Origin: a virus | DNA length: 64,000 bases | Direction: 5' to 3' (one strand) | Virus record (IMG/VR): IMGVR_UViG_3300032236_001503 | Location: 1 to 64,000 of that record | Shown: positions 53,426 through 60,904 of the stretch, piece after piece | Layout of the letters: every line of letters starts with the position of its first letter | Numbering within the stretch: position 1 is the stretch's first letter | Notes under the pieces: model-generated | What the model was told of the DNA's origin: nothing | Databases searched by the model: none | Seen by the model: only the letters and a program-made list of their open reading frames with translations | Position numbers and translations under genes: made by a program

Positions 53426-53898
53426 AATTCAGTTATATTATAATCTTGTTCTTTTGCGTTATTTGTAAGAATTTCTTCAATAATATTTTCAGCTTTTTGT
53501 TCATTTGAATTTGAATTTAAAGTTTGGTCTACCGATTGTGCATCACCCGATACGCTTACACTTGATGAACTATTATATTTTAAATCAACTAATCCTTGCG
53601 CACCTAAATAAACAGATATAACAAGAGCAATTTGCTCCATGATTTTTGTAAAAATTGTAGCATAGGTTGTAATAACGATGTCATGATCTTTAGGAATTAC
53701 AAAAAGAATACCAACAGCAATAAAAAACATTGTGACAATTATAAGCAAAGAAGTCATAATGATAAAAAACTTCTTTGATGCCAAATGATTTGTTTGCTCC
53801 ATCTGTTTCTCGTATTCAGGTGGAGTATTGGGTGGTGCTTTTCCATTTGTAAGAAAAGCAGCAGCGGTTTGAGCTATTGTAACTATATGTTGCCACAT
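53422..53898 (-). CDS. Holin candidate, two membrane helices
   Basis: 158 residues. Two hydrophobic segments, about 43-69 (FFIIMTSLLIIVTMFFIAVG) and about 77-105 (IMEQIALVISVYLGAQGLV), are separated by a short IPKDHD loop. N- and C-terminal tails are polar and Ser/Asn-rich, so both probably face the same side of the inner membrane. The position directly before the endolysin with a 4-base overlap supports a class II holin role. Size is larger than typical holins; it could also be another lysis regulator. Confidence 0.6.
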   Translation of the reverse strand: MWQHIVTIAQTAAAFLTNGKAPPNTPPEYEKQMEQTNHLASKKFFIIMTSLLIIVTMFFIAVGILFVIPKDHDIVITTYATIFTKIMEQIALVISVYLGAQGLVDLKYNSSSSVSVSGDAQSVDQTLNSNSNEQKAENIIEEILTNNAKEQDYNITEL

Positions 53899-53903
53899 AT
53901 AGC

Positions 53904-53909
53904 TACTTA
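53904..53909 (-). promoter_or_regulatory. Late-type motif TAAGTA before the holin candidate
   Basis: GAATAAGTAGCTAT, 5 bases from the ATG at 53898. Confidence 0.5.
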
Positions 53910-53919
53910 TTCAAGTGGC

Positions 53920-54123
53920 TTAAACTAAAGTACCTAAAATAAATCCAACTATAAAACCAATTATTGCAGCCGTTTTAACTGGATGGGTTTTACCCCATGC
54001 ATAAAGAGCCGTTATAATGTTAAATGTTTCTTGTTTAACAATTGGTGCTTCTGTTTCAATTTTTGAAACATATTGATTAATATATTTTTCAGTTGATGAT
54101 ACTGTTTGCGTTAATGTTGTCAT
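53920..54123 (-). CDS. Small membrane protein of the lysis region
   Basis: 67 residues with one C-terminal membrane helix containing glycine-zipper spacing (AAIIGFIVGFILGTLV). The first 45 residues are polar. It could be a second holin, an antiholin or a membrane regulator. It overlaps the spanin candidate by 4 bases upstream and is followed 21 bases later by the holin candidate. No family recognised beyond these features. Confidence 0.6.
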   Translation of the reverse strand: MTTLTQTVSSTEKYINQYVSKIETEAPIVKQETFNIITALYAWGKTHPVKTAAIIGFIVGFILGTLV

Positions 54124-54701
54124 AAGAAGAATAAACCATTTGCTTTAGCGTAGAAATAAAGTGCAATCAAAGCAAGAAGACTAACTATGATAACGTTTCT
54201 CCAAAGAATTGCTAAATCTTTTTTAACTAAAAGTTTTTCATCAGCATTCAACTTGTCGATAATTTTACTATTATTATTTTTAAGGGTTGCAATTTCCTTT
54301 GTTGTATTTTCTTTATCCTTTAAAAGATTTTTATTATCATTTGTCAATTGTTGCTTGGTAGCACGATCTTTTAATAAATCCTGATACTCATTAGAACCAA
54401 CAACTACAACCTTTGAACCTTGATATTGTTTTGGTACAAGAATAACTTCCGTTTTATCACCTTGTTTTGAGTTTTTAGCAACCGTACCAGCTTCATAGAC
54501 TGATGCAATCGGAATTCTATGTTTTGGTGGCTTTACAATTCGTGTTGCTTGATCAGAATAATAATAAGCAAGGTCAATTCTTCCTTTATTTACGGAATCA
54601 TTGGTAGCGTATGTGTTCTGACTCAACATTTCAGTCTGTTTTTCAGTATAAACAGTACATGAAGCTAATAATAGTGCTAAAAATACAAATAATTTTCTCA
54701 T
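54120..54701 (-). CDS. Candidate unimolecular spanin (u-spanin)
   Basis: 193 residues. The N-terminus is a lipoprotein signal, KLFVFLALLLASC, with lipobox LLAS-Cys15. The C-terminal 25 residues hold a membrane helix (NVIIVSLLALIALYFYA, about 169-185). Between them is a charged coiled coil near residues 110-160 (QLTNDNKNLLKDKENTTKE). An outer-membrane lipid anchor plus an inner-membrane helix is the plan of unimolecular spanins, which join the two membranes at the last step of Gram-negative lysis. It lies upstream of the membrane protein, holin and endolysin genes. It could also be an ordinary lipoprotein with a C-terminal anchor. Confidence 0.68.
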   Translation of the reverse strand: MRKLFVFLALLLASCTVYTEKQTEMLSQNTYATNDSVNKGRIDLAYYYSDQATRIVKPPKHRIPIASVYEAGTVAKNSKQGDKTEVILVPKQYQGSKVVVVGSNEYQDLLKDRATKQQLTNDNKNLLKDKENTTKEIATLKNNNSKIIDKLNADEKLLVKKDLAILWRNVIIVSLLALIALYFYAKANGLFFL

Positions 54702-55144
54702 AATTCTACCATATTTAAATGATTCTTTTTATTTTTCAATAGATGTCCAAATAAATCCCATTTAAATGATTCTTTATCATATGTTCCTTTGGTTTTTAAA
54801 TGTAAATCACCAAAAATCTTTTTAACATCATCAGTTTGATATATTCTTTCTTTAGTTGGATCTAAAGTTAAAAGATCTGTAATCGTTGGATCAGTTTTAG
54901 TGAAATCATTAGCAAAAGAAGTTTCGAATAATTTTCCTTTATATTTGTCCGATACCCTGTTCTTAACTCGTTTGGTATAAGCTAAAAATTGACTATCCAG
55001 ATAACATCCCACATTAAAAACAAAACTAAAAAATAAATCTTCAATTTTATAAATTAATTTCTTAGAAATTTTTGGTTTATAGATCTTTCTATAAGAATCC
55101 ATTATTGCACCATCTTCTTTTGGTTGTGCATATATATTTCTCAT
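54698..55144 (-). CDS. Unknown protein upstream of the spanin
   Basis: 148 residues, basic, with a hydrophobic patch FFSFVFNVGCYLDSQFLAYT (about 38-57) that is not clearly a membrane helix. The rest is Lys-rich and helical. No family recognised. It overlaps the spanin candidate's start by 4 bases, so the lysis operon may begin here or at the 98-residue gene. Confidence 0.6.
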   Translation of the reverse strand: MRNIYAQPKEDGAIMDSYRKIYKPKISKKLIYKIEDLFFSFVFNVGCYLDSQFLAYTKRVKNRVSDKYKGKLFETSFANDFTKTDPTITDLLTLDPTKERIYQTDDVKKIFGDLHLKTKGTYDKESFKWDLFGHLLKNKKNHLNMVEL

Positions 55145-55155
55145 ATTTTTAATTA

Positions 55156-55452
55156 TTAATACAAATCCTTTGTCAAGTCTTCAGTATATGTTTTATAACT
55201 ATCATACCAATTTGGTGCATCTGGCTTCTTATACAAGACATCTTTTTCACAATAAGGTGTATTTGTATTGGTATTAGGTAAAGGTGTACCTTGATTACCT
55301 ACGCAATTTATAGGTGTACGTGACCATATTGGACTTTCTATACCTTTTGGTTTATTTCTTTCTTCTAGTGCTGAAGCTATTCTTTCTAAAGCATTAACGG
55401 TCTCATCTAATCTCATGCTGATCTTGTTTAGTAATTGTTTTTTCGTTTCCAT
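55156..55452 (-). CDS. Unknown protein, first gene of the lysis-region operon
   Basis: 98 residues: an amphipathic helix-rich start (KKQLLNKISMRLDETVNALE) then a Pro/Asn/Thr-rich middle (TPLPNTNTNTPYCEK) and an acidic, aromatic end. No family recognised. It has a sigma70-like promoter and is followed 11 bases later by the 148-residue gene. Confidence 0.55.
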   Translation of the reverse strand: METKKQLLNKISMRLDETVNALERIASALEERNKPKGIESPIWSRTPINCVGNQGTPLPNTNTNTPYCEKDVLYKKPDAPNWYDSYKTYTEDLTKDLY

Positions 55453-55458
55453 ATAAAA

Positions 55459-55486
55459 ACCTTAACCCATCTTTGCCAAAAGTCAA
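55459..55486 (-). promoter_or_regulatory. Sigma70-like promoter of the 98-residue gene
   Basis: TTGACT at 55486-55481, 16 bases, TAAGGT at 55464-55459, then 6 bases to the ATG at 55452. Confidence 0.6.
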
Positions 55487-55580
55487 CTCTCGCCAAGAAA
55501 AATTATAAGTATTAGAGTATATTAAAGTACTTTAAGTATTTAAATTAATAATATAGTTAACTTAAAAGAACTATAAGAAT

Positions 55581-55598
55581 TAAAAAGGATGACATCCT
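55581..55598 (-). terminator. Weak terminator after the 169-residue gene
   Basis: AGGAT/ATCCT short stem with a 3-base loop followed by TTTTTA on the minus strand, just past the stop of the gene starting at 56111. Confidence 0.5.
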
Positions 55599-55601
55599 AT
55601 T

Positions 55602-56111
55602 TTACCCAATTGAGTGATACTTGTCAATAGGGTGTTTCAATCTTTTTTTAACTTTTGTTAAAAATTCTTCATCTTCTCCTGTAGGGATAACACAAGGAAT
55701 GTGGTTGAAAGTACCTTTAATGGACTGAAACATAGGGTTTTCACTTTCATGTTCAATAAAATTAGGTAATCTTTGCTTTAATTGTTTTTTAGCAATTTTT
55801 ATAAAATTCAAAGGTTCTTCAAAGTATGATGACCATACATTAAAATTTTTCTTTTGACTGTAAAAACATAAAATCCTACAATTTGACTTGCTGGCTTTAT
55901 CATTAATGCTAATTACAGCATCTGAAATCCATAGTTGAACGAATTCCTTGATTCTTAAATTTTTAGCTGATACTTTATTTTCTTTTATAAAACCCCATTC
56001 ATGGGCATAATCTACATAATCAGCTGCTAGTTCTTCAATGTAATCAAAAACATCAAAGATAAGAATGTTATCTTTAATATGGTAACAAAAATACTGTTTA
56101 GACGTTCTCAT
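55602..56111 (-). CDS. Unknown protein
   Basis: 169 residues. A soluble, mixed alpha/beta-looking protein with an aromatic/acidic start (YFCYHIKDNILIFDVFDYIE) and a basic helical middle (LNFIKIAKKQLKQRL). No family recognised. It overlaps the zinc-knuckle gene by 14 bases, so the pair is probably translated from one message. Confidence 0.6.
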   Translation of the reverse strand: MRTSKQYFCYHIKDNILIFDVFDYIEELAADYVDYAHEWGFIKENKVSAKNLRIKEFVQLWISDAVISINDKASKSNCRILCFYSQKKNFNVWSSYFEEPLNFIKIAKKQLKQRLPNFIEHESENPMFQSIKGTFNHIPCVIPTGEDEEFLTKVKKRLKHPIDKYHSIG

Positions 56112-56643
56112 CCCTGTTAGATATTATAACATCTAATAGGATTTGTTCAACTAATTCTTGTGGTAAAGCAGTATTTGCATACTTTACACTTTCGTTGATA
56201 TCTTTATACTGCTTTTTAAGTCTTTCTTTAAGTTCAAAAGCTAAAACGTTCTGTTCTCTGGAGAGATTCTCGTATGATGGTGTTTGTTGAAGTTGTAATG
56301 CCTCCAGTAATGGTTCACCAGCATTTGCAATAATACCAGCTAGTCTCTTGTAAAAACGATTTAAAGGGGAAATTACAGGTGTATTCTTTAACTTTGAAAG
56401 ATTTTCATAAAGATAGCTTAAAATTGTTGATTTTTCAACCTGCTCCTTTACGTTTGCAAGAAATTCCGGTCCCTTGATATGGATTTTACCATAAGGATTA
56501 AATGGGCAACCTGATCCTGTTACCTTTGAACCACAAAAAATACACTTATTTGGTGCATCAAAGTGAACATGGGTTTTTGTTGGGCTATAAAGGCATGGTC
56601 TACCATAATATCTTGAGCCACAATATATGCATTTTGAATCCAT
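56098..56643 (-). CDS. Protein with two tandem zinc knuckles
   Basis: 181 residues. Two 29-residue-spaced copies of CxxCGSxxxGxxC: Cys5, Cys8, Cys17 (KCIYCGSRYYGRPC) and Cys34, Cys37, Cys46 (KCIFCGSKVTGSGC), with His residues (25/27 and 55) completing each site. The C-terminal two thirds are helical and basic. Each unit probably binds one zinc, a nucleic-acid-binding style of fold. The function is unknown; related double-knuckle proteins are found in T4-like phages. It has a TAAATA motif and probably heads a two-gene unit. Confidence 0.65.
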   Translation of the reverse strand: MDSKCIYCGSRYYGRPCLYSPTKTHVHFDAPNKCIFCGSKVTGSGCPFNPYGKIHIKGPEFLANVKEQVEKSTILSYLYENLSKLKNTPVISPLNRFYKRLAGIIANAGEPLLEALQLQQTPSYENLSREQNVLAFELKERLKKQYKDINESVKYANTALPQELVEQILLDVIISNRDENV

Positions 56644-56650
56644 TATCTAA

Positions 56651-56656
56651 TATTTA
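56651..56656 (-). promoter_or_regulatory. Late-type motif TAAATA before the zinc-knuckle gene
   Basis: GACTAAATATTAGATA, 7 bases from the ATG at 56643; it overlaps the 3' end of the GIY-YIG gene. Confidence 0.5.
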
Positions 56657-57085
56657 GTCTAAAATACCGAATTTTTCTAGCTCTTGTTTGGGTGCTTTAC
56701 CAATTCTCAGGTTCAAAATACCATTATAGTAGTCTTTTCGGAATAAAACATCCTTTTCCATCTGCTCTTTTGCTTCAAAGTAAGCTAATGCCCATTTTGA
56801 ATCACATGTTCTCAATATTTTAAAAATAAACTTATCCTTTCCGTATTTTTTAACATCTTCGATTAGTTCATTAGAAGAGCTTGTGTAGGATTTCCAATCC
56901 GATTCCTTGGAATCAATACGATTTCTAGTTTTGCCCTTTAATGGTTTTCTTTTAATACGAGAAAAACATTGCTTTTTACCAATATACTTTTTATTTGTAA
57001 CAGTATTGGTTATTTCGTATATAAAGCCGAAAGTTTCTTCTGTTAAATGAACAGATTCATTTAAAATCCAATGTCCAGTATCCAT
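56654..57085 (-). CDS. GIY-YIG-like endonuclease
   Basis: 143 residues. The GIY-like part is IYEITNT (22-28) and YIG is at 34-36 (KKYIGKKQCFS). A basic stretch SRIKRKPLKGKTRN follows and a Glu sits in ALAYFEAKEQM, placed like the metal-binding Glu of this superfamily. The first motif has FIYEI instead of canonical GIY. Similar genes are annotated as putative endonucleases in T4-like phages, some mobile (Seg family). No target can be named. The start overlaps the stop of the 79-residue gene by one base. Confidence 0.6.
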   Translation of the reverse strand: MDTGHWILNESVHLTEETFGFIYEITNTVTNKKYIGKKQCFSRIKRKPLKGKTRNRIDSKESDWKSYTSSSNELIEDVKKYGKDKFIFKILRTCDSKWALAYFEAKEQMEKDVLFRKDYYNGILNLRIGKAPKQELEKFGILD

Positions 57086-57324
57086 TATTTCTTTTTACGT
57101 TTAACTTTACGTTTACGTTTATTTGATTTAGTAATTAATTCTGGAAAATTTCTTTTTGTAACTCCACCTATACCTTGAGCTAAACGATTATCGTTAGGAT
57201 TCCAAACATTAGGACCACTAAATTGACTAGAAACGCCAGAAGAACTACCGAGTGCTCCACCATTTCCAGCAAAATTGCCCATTTCTAACAAAATATCCTT
57301 AATAATAATTTGCAATTTATTCAT
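57085..57324 (-). CDS. Unknown small basic protein
   Basis: 79 residues. The N-terminal helix (KLQIIIKDILLEMG) ends in L-L-E at residues 12-14, a possible prohead-targeting and cleavage signal. A Gly/Ser/Asn-rich stretch follows and the last 14 residues are almost all Lys and Arg (KRKRKVKRKKK). DNA contact inside the head would fit the composition; no family recognised. Divergent from uvsY with only 24 bases between the two starts. Confidence 0.6.
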   Translation of the reverse strand: MNKLQIIIKDILLEMGNFAGNGGALGSSSGVSSQFSGPNVWNPNDNRLAQGIGGVTKRNFPELITKSNKRKRKVKRKKK

Positions 57325-57339
57325 AATATGTTATATTGA

Positions 57340-57345
57340 TAAATA
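57340..57345 (+). promoter_or_regulatory. TAAATA motif before uvsY
   Basis: TTGATAAATACTT, 3 bases between the motif and the ATG at 57349. No well-placed -35 box was seen. Confidence 0.4.
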
Positions 57346-57348
57346 CTT

Positions 57349-57747
57349 ATGGAGCTATTCGATAAATTTCAGCAAGAAATTAAAGAAGATACTAAGATTG
57401 ATCAATTAAATCTTATGGATCGCCAGTTAATGCTCCCTGCAATTAAACATAAATGGGTAGCTCGTTTAATTGAACAAAAAAGAAATAGAAACAATTTAGA
57501 AAAAAAGAAAAAGGTCTTAAGAGAAGAAGTTCTTAAGAAATTGGAAAGTGGTGGTATACCAACTGGCGTTCCAAAAGCATCCATTAAGGAAAAAGTTGAC
57601 GCATCCGATACCATTAAGAAAATAAACGAAGAAATAGATGATGTTAATCTTTTAATAGAATATCTTGAAAAGGTAGAAGGTATATTTCGTAGTATGACTT
57701 ATGATATTAAAAATATTACCGAAATATCCAAACTCGAAACCACATGA
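57349..57747 (+). CDS. uvsY: Recombination mediator UvsY
   Basis: 132 residues; T4 UvsY is 137. It displaces single-strand-binding protein and loads the recombinase UvsX. Visible: EIKEDTKIDQLNL in the opening (family: KxDxxID-x-xxL), then KHKWVARLIEQKRNRNN, a basic coiled coil and a final acidic heptad region DDVNLLIEYLEKVEGIFRSM. Assignment also rests on its overlap by 4 bases (ATGA) with the start of uvsW. UvsX is not in this window. Confidence 0.72.
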   Translation: MELFDKFQQEIKEDTKIDQLNLMDRQLMLPAIKHKWVARLIEQKRNRNNLEKKKKVLREEVLKKLESGGIPTGVPKASIKEKVDASDTIKKINEEIDDVNLLIEYLEKVEGIFRSMTYDIKNITEISKLETT

Positions 57748-59168
57748 TCGAATTAACATTAACACCTAGCGAAAAACAAGGTCAGATTAATGCTGATCCA
57801 ACTACGCTTGCGTTAATTAGAGAAAAATTTTCAATTGCTAATCCAGCACACCGAAGAAATACAAGATTCGTTCCAGCAAGACTCTATGCAATAACACCTG
57901 CTGGAAAATTTGAAATAGGTATGTTAAAAGATATATGTGCTTATTGCGATTCAAAACAATATCTTTATAAAATAACTGAAAATTTAAAAAATAAATTTCA
58001 TGTAGGGTTTTTAGACCCAATAATTAAAAAATATTGTTTAACATATAGAGATCACCAAGATAAATCAATTAATCTTGCGGTAAAAAATGGAAGAGGCGTT
58101 ATATGTATTCCAACTGCTGGTGGTAAAACATTAATCATGTCAGGAATTATTGAAAGTATGAGACTTTCAATGTATAAGCCGAATGCAAAGGCACTCGTTT
58201 TGGTTCCAAATATTCAACTTGTTGAGCAAACTTCAAAGGACTTTGAGGAATATGGCATGGAAAAAGTAACTAAATGGTCAGGTGACAACATTCCTAACCC
58301 AGAAGCAACAACTATCGTTGCTGGAACGCAAATTTTATTAAGTGAAAAAACAGATTTATCAATTTTAAATGAAATTGATTTGTTACTTGTTGATGAAACT
58401 CATGGTTTAAGAAAAGGTAATGAAATTAATAAAGTTCTTCAACTTGTAAATACCAATTATAGGTTTGGATTTACTGGTACGATGCCGACATCATTAATTG
58501 ATCAATGGAACATCATCGGTAAGATCGGTCCCATCATATATCAGGAAAAAACCCAAGATTTAAAAGAAAAAAATTACGTTTCAGATTTTAAAATTTTTAT
58601 ATTAAACATTCTCCATAAAGACATACCCAAAATAGAACATAATCCACATAGACCAAGTGAAGCTTTTGAAAAAGAATTGGAATTTTTAACAAATAATGCA
58701 AGAAGAAATGAAATAATATGTAATCTTGCTTTAAAATTAAAAAATAACACCATTATAATGGCTGATAGAATTCAACATGGTGAAACATTAGAAAAAATGT
58801 TAAAGGATAAAAGCGGAGATGATAAATTAATTTATTTTATAAGAGGTTCTACAGAAATGGAAGATCGTGAGAGTATTAGAAAATTAATGGATGGTAGAGA
58901 TGATGTTATAGTCGTAGCAATATCAAAAATTTTCAGTACTGGTATCAATATACCTAATCTTCACAACATAATATTCGCTTCAGCAGGAAAAGCAAAAATA
59001 AAAATTATGCAGTCTATTGGTAGAGCACTCAGATTGCATCCCACAAAAACAATGGCTAATATTTTCGATATTTCCGATAATACAAAGTATGGCAAAAGAC
59101 ATATAGCCGAAAGAGAAGCATTATATTTAAATGAAAACTACAATTATGAAAAAACAAACATACAATAA
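57744..59168 (+). CDS. uvsW: Recombination helicase UvsW
   Basis: 474 residues; T4 UvsW is 587 (or 503 from the internal start). This superfamily 2 helicase resolves branched recombination intermediates and R-loops. Visible: Walker A PTAGGKT (123-129), DETH box (217-220), FTGTMP motif III (243-248), and motif VI IMQSIGRALRLHPT near residues 420-435. The N-terminal 90 residues (PANPAHRRNTRF region onward) are a shortened DNA-binding part. Sequence continues into gp55, whose start lies 38 bases inside this gene. Confidence 0.9.
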   Translation: MIELTLTPSEKQGQINADPTTLALIREKFSIANPAHRRNTRFVPARLYAITPAGKFEIGMLKDICAYCDSKQYLYKITENLKNKFHVGFLDPIIKKYCLTYRDHQDKSINLAVKNGRGVICIPTAGGKTLIMSGIIESMRLSMYKPNAKALVLVPNIQLVEQTSKDFEEYGMEKVTKWSGDNIPNPEATTIVAGTQILLSEKTDLSILNEIDLLLVDETHGLRKGNEINKVLQLVNTNYRFGFTGTMPTSLIDQWNIIGKIGPIIYQEKTQDLKEKNYVSDFKIFILNILHKDIPKIEHNPHRPSEAFEKELEFLTNNARRNEIICNLALKLKNNTIIMADRIQHGETLEKMLKDKSGDDKLIYFIRGSTEMEDRESIRKLMDGRDDVIVVAISKIFSTGINIPNLHNIIFASAGKAKIKIMQSIGRALRLHPTKTMANIFDISDNTKYGKRHIAEREALYLNENYNYEKTNIQ

Positions 59169-59826
59169 AAGAAAAAAGCGAATAAAGAAGGAAGATTCAT
59201 ATGATGATTTAATTTATCATGATGTTATAGATGAAGATCATGATTTAAGAGATGATCACGAAGAAGAATTAGCAATAAATGAAGATGAAATTGATTTGGT
59301 CGAAAATGCTTTAGATGATGAAGAATTATTGACTACTATTGTTTCAGTAGAAACGGTGGATGTTATTGTTAACGAAGATAAACCAAAGGGTAGACGTAAA
59401 GGAAATCCTGACAAAACGAAATTCTATGTAGATCCGAAGGAATTTGATCAAGAAATTATGAATTATTATAAATCAGGTAAAATGTCTAATAACTTGGCAG
59501 AAATGGTTAGTAAGATTTCTCATAAGTTAAGCTATGCTCCTAATTTCATCAATTATACATACAGAGAAGAAATGGTTGGTGATGGAGTTATAAGAATGAT
59601 GAAGGCATTAATGGCTAAAAAGTATAATCATGAGAAGGGAACAAATCCATTTAGTTATTTTACCAGAATTGCTTTCAATGCATTCAGAAACAGGATCAAA
59701 AAAGAGAAACATATGGCTGAAACTCATGAAAAATATCAAAATGAACTCATGATGATGTCTCAAAATTACAATGTTCTCATGAAAAACAATAATATCAGAA
59801 TCAATAAAGAAAGAGAAAGACATTGA
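59131..59826 (+). CDS. 55: Late sigma factor gp55
   Basis: 231 residues from 59131, or 226 from an ATG at 59146; T4 gp55 is 185. It directs host RNA polymerase to late promoters. The C-terminal half matches sigma region 2: APNFINYTYREEMVGDGVI followed by RMMKALMAKKYNHEKG and PFSYFTRIAFNAFRNRIKKE. An acidic N-terminal 100-residue segment (DEDHDLRDDHEEELAINED) is longer than in T4. The presence of gp55 supports reading the TAARTA motifs seen upstream of structural genes as late promoters. Co-activator gp33 was not seen. Confidence 0.85.
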   Translation: MKTTIMKKQTYNKRKKRIKKEDSYDDLIYHDVIDEDHDLRDDHEEELAINEDEIDLVENALDDEELLTTIVSVETVDVIVNEDKPKGRRKGNPDKTKFYVDPKEFDQEIMNYYKSGKMSNNLAEMVSKISHKLSYAPNFINYTYREEMVGDGVIRMMKALMAKKYNHEKGTNPFSYFTRIAFNAFRNRIKKEKHMAETHEKYQNELMMMSQNYNVLMKNNNIRINKERERH

Positions 59827-59850
59827 TATATTGTAAAAAACTGTTAGAGT
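59823..59850 (+). promoter_or_regulatory. Sigma70-like promoter of gp47
   Basis: TTGATA at 59823-59828, 16 bases, TAGAGT at 59845-59850, then 7 bases (AGTTGTA) to the ATG at 59858. Confidence 0.6.
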
Positions 59851-59857
59851 AGTTGTA

Positions 59858-60904
59858 ATGAAGATTAAGAGTAAAAAGATAGGATGTTTTTCTGATATCC
59901 ATATTGGGTTAGGTCAGGATAGCAAACAATGGCATGATATTGCTTTAAATTTTGCTAAATGGGCATCTGAATATTACAAAGATCAGGGTATTGATGAAAT
60001 ATTGATACCCGGTGACATCTTTCACAACAGAAGTGAGATCGGTGTTAACACCCTAGCAGTCGCAAAACAGTTTTTTGATTACTTTAAGGATTTTACAATT
60101 TATATTTCTAGTGGTAATCATGATTGTTTCTATAAAAACAACAGCACAGTCAATTCTATATCTATTTTAGGTGGTTGGGGTAACATTCATATCATTGATA
60201 ATGAATGTGAGACGATTAAAACACCATATAAAGATATAATCATGGTTCCTTGGGGCGTTGAATATGATCAAATACCAAAAACTGACGGAATAATCTTTGG
60301 ACACTTCGAAATTAGTTCATTTTACATGAATTCTTACAAGGTTTGTGAGCATGGTATGGAGTCAAAACAATTATTTAAGAAAGCACCATTAATTGTATCT
60401 GGTCACTTTCATAAAAAAGATGATAGAAAATACGATAAAGGTAGAATTGTCTATTTAGGTAGCCCATTCCAACATAATTTCGGTGATGCTGGTGATATTA
60501 GAGGTATCTACATTCTTGATTTAGAGAAAAATGAGTTTGAGTTTATTGAAAATGAAATTTCACCCAAACATATCAAAGTTTCAACTAAAGCAATTTTAGA
60601 AAATGATGTAGACATCGAAAATTACTTATTAAAGGATAATATTGTAAGTTTGATTGTCGATATGGAAATTGAGCAAGAAGAACTTGCACAATTAACTTTA
60701 AAAATTAACAAAAATTCACCTTTATCGGTTAGAACTGATTATCTTGCTGAAAATTCCAATATCGAAACGTTTGATGACACTAAAGAATTTGATTCTGGTA
60801 ATCTTCTTAAAGATATAGAGGATTTCGTCAACAATCTTGATATAGAAAACAAAAAAGAGGTAATTGAATATCTAACAGATTCTTATAATTTATTAACAAA
60901 ATGA
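59858..60904 (+). CDS. 47: Recombination nuclease subunit gp47 (Mre11/SbcD-like)
   Basis: 348 residues; T4 gp47 is 339. It forms an exonuclease with gp46 for end resection. Metallophosphoesterase motifs are in order: SDIHIG (12-17), GDIFHNR (52-58), GNHD (86-89), GHFE (148-151) and SGHFH (181-185). All metal ligands appear intact. In most T4-like phages gene 46 follows; here the next gene is a glycosyltransferase whose start overlaps the stop by 4 bases. gp46 is not in this window. Confidence 0.93.
   Translation: MKIKSKKIGCFSDIHIGLGQDSKQWHDIALNFAKWASEYYKDQGIDEILIPGDIFHNRSEIGVNTLAVAKQFFDYFKDFTIYISSGNHDCFYKNNSTVNSISILGGWGNIHIIDNECETIKTPYKDIIMVPWGVEYDQIPKTDGIIFGHFEISSFYMNSYKVCEHGMESKQLFKKAPLIVSGHFHKKDDRKYDKGRIVYLGSPFQHNFGDAGDIRGIYILDLEKNEFEFIENEISPKHIKVSTKAILENDVDIENYLLKDNIVSLIVDMEIEQEELAQLTLKINKNSPLSVRTDYLAENSNIETFDDTKEFDSGNLLKDIEDFVNNLDIENKKEVIEYLTDSYNLLTK

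Larger units (their letters stand above)
55453..55601. other. AT-rich intergenic region
   Basis: About 150 bases without a gene, very AT-rich, containing TAAGTATTAG and TTTAAGTATTTAAA-like stretches and the promoter of the 98-residue gene. No tRNA or other RNA fold was recognised. It might contain regulatory sites for both flanking minus-strand units. Confidence 0.5.

Noticed and set aside
55453-55601. Possible tRNA or structured RNA in the longest AT-rich gap
   Set aside because: No cloverleaf or stable stem beyond the short terminator-like hairpin was found.
56654-57085. Self-splicing intron or mobile element around the GIY-YIG gene
   Set aside because: Neighbouring genes are intact and no intron-like split gene or flanking repeats are visible, so only the endonuclease-like gene is reported.
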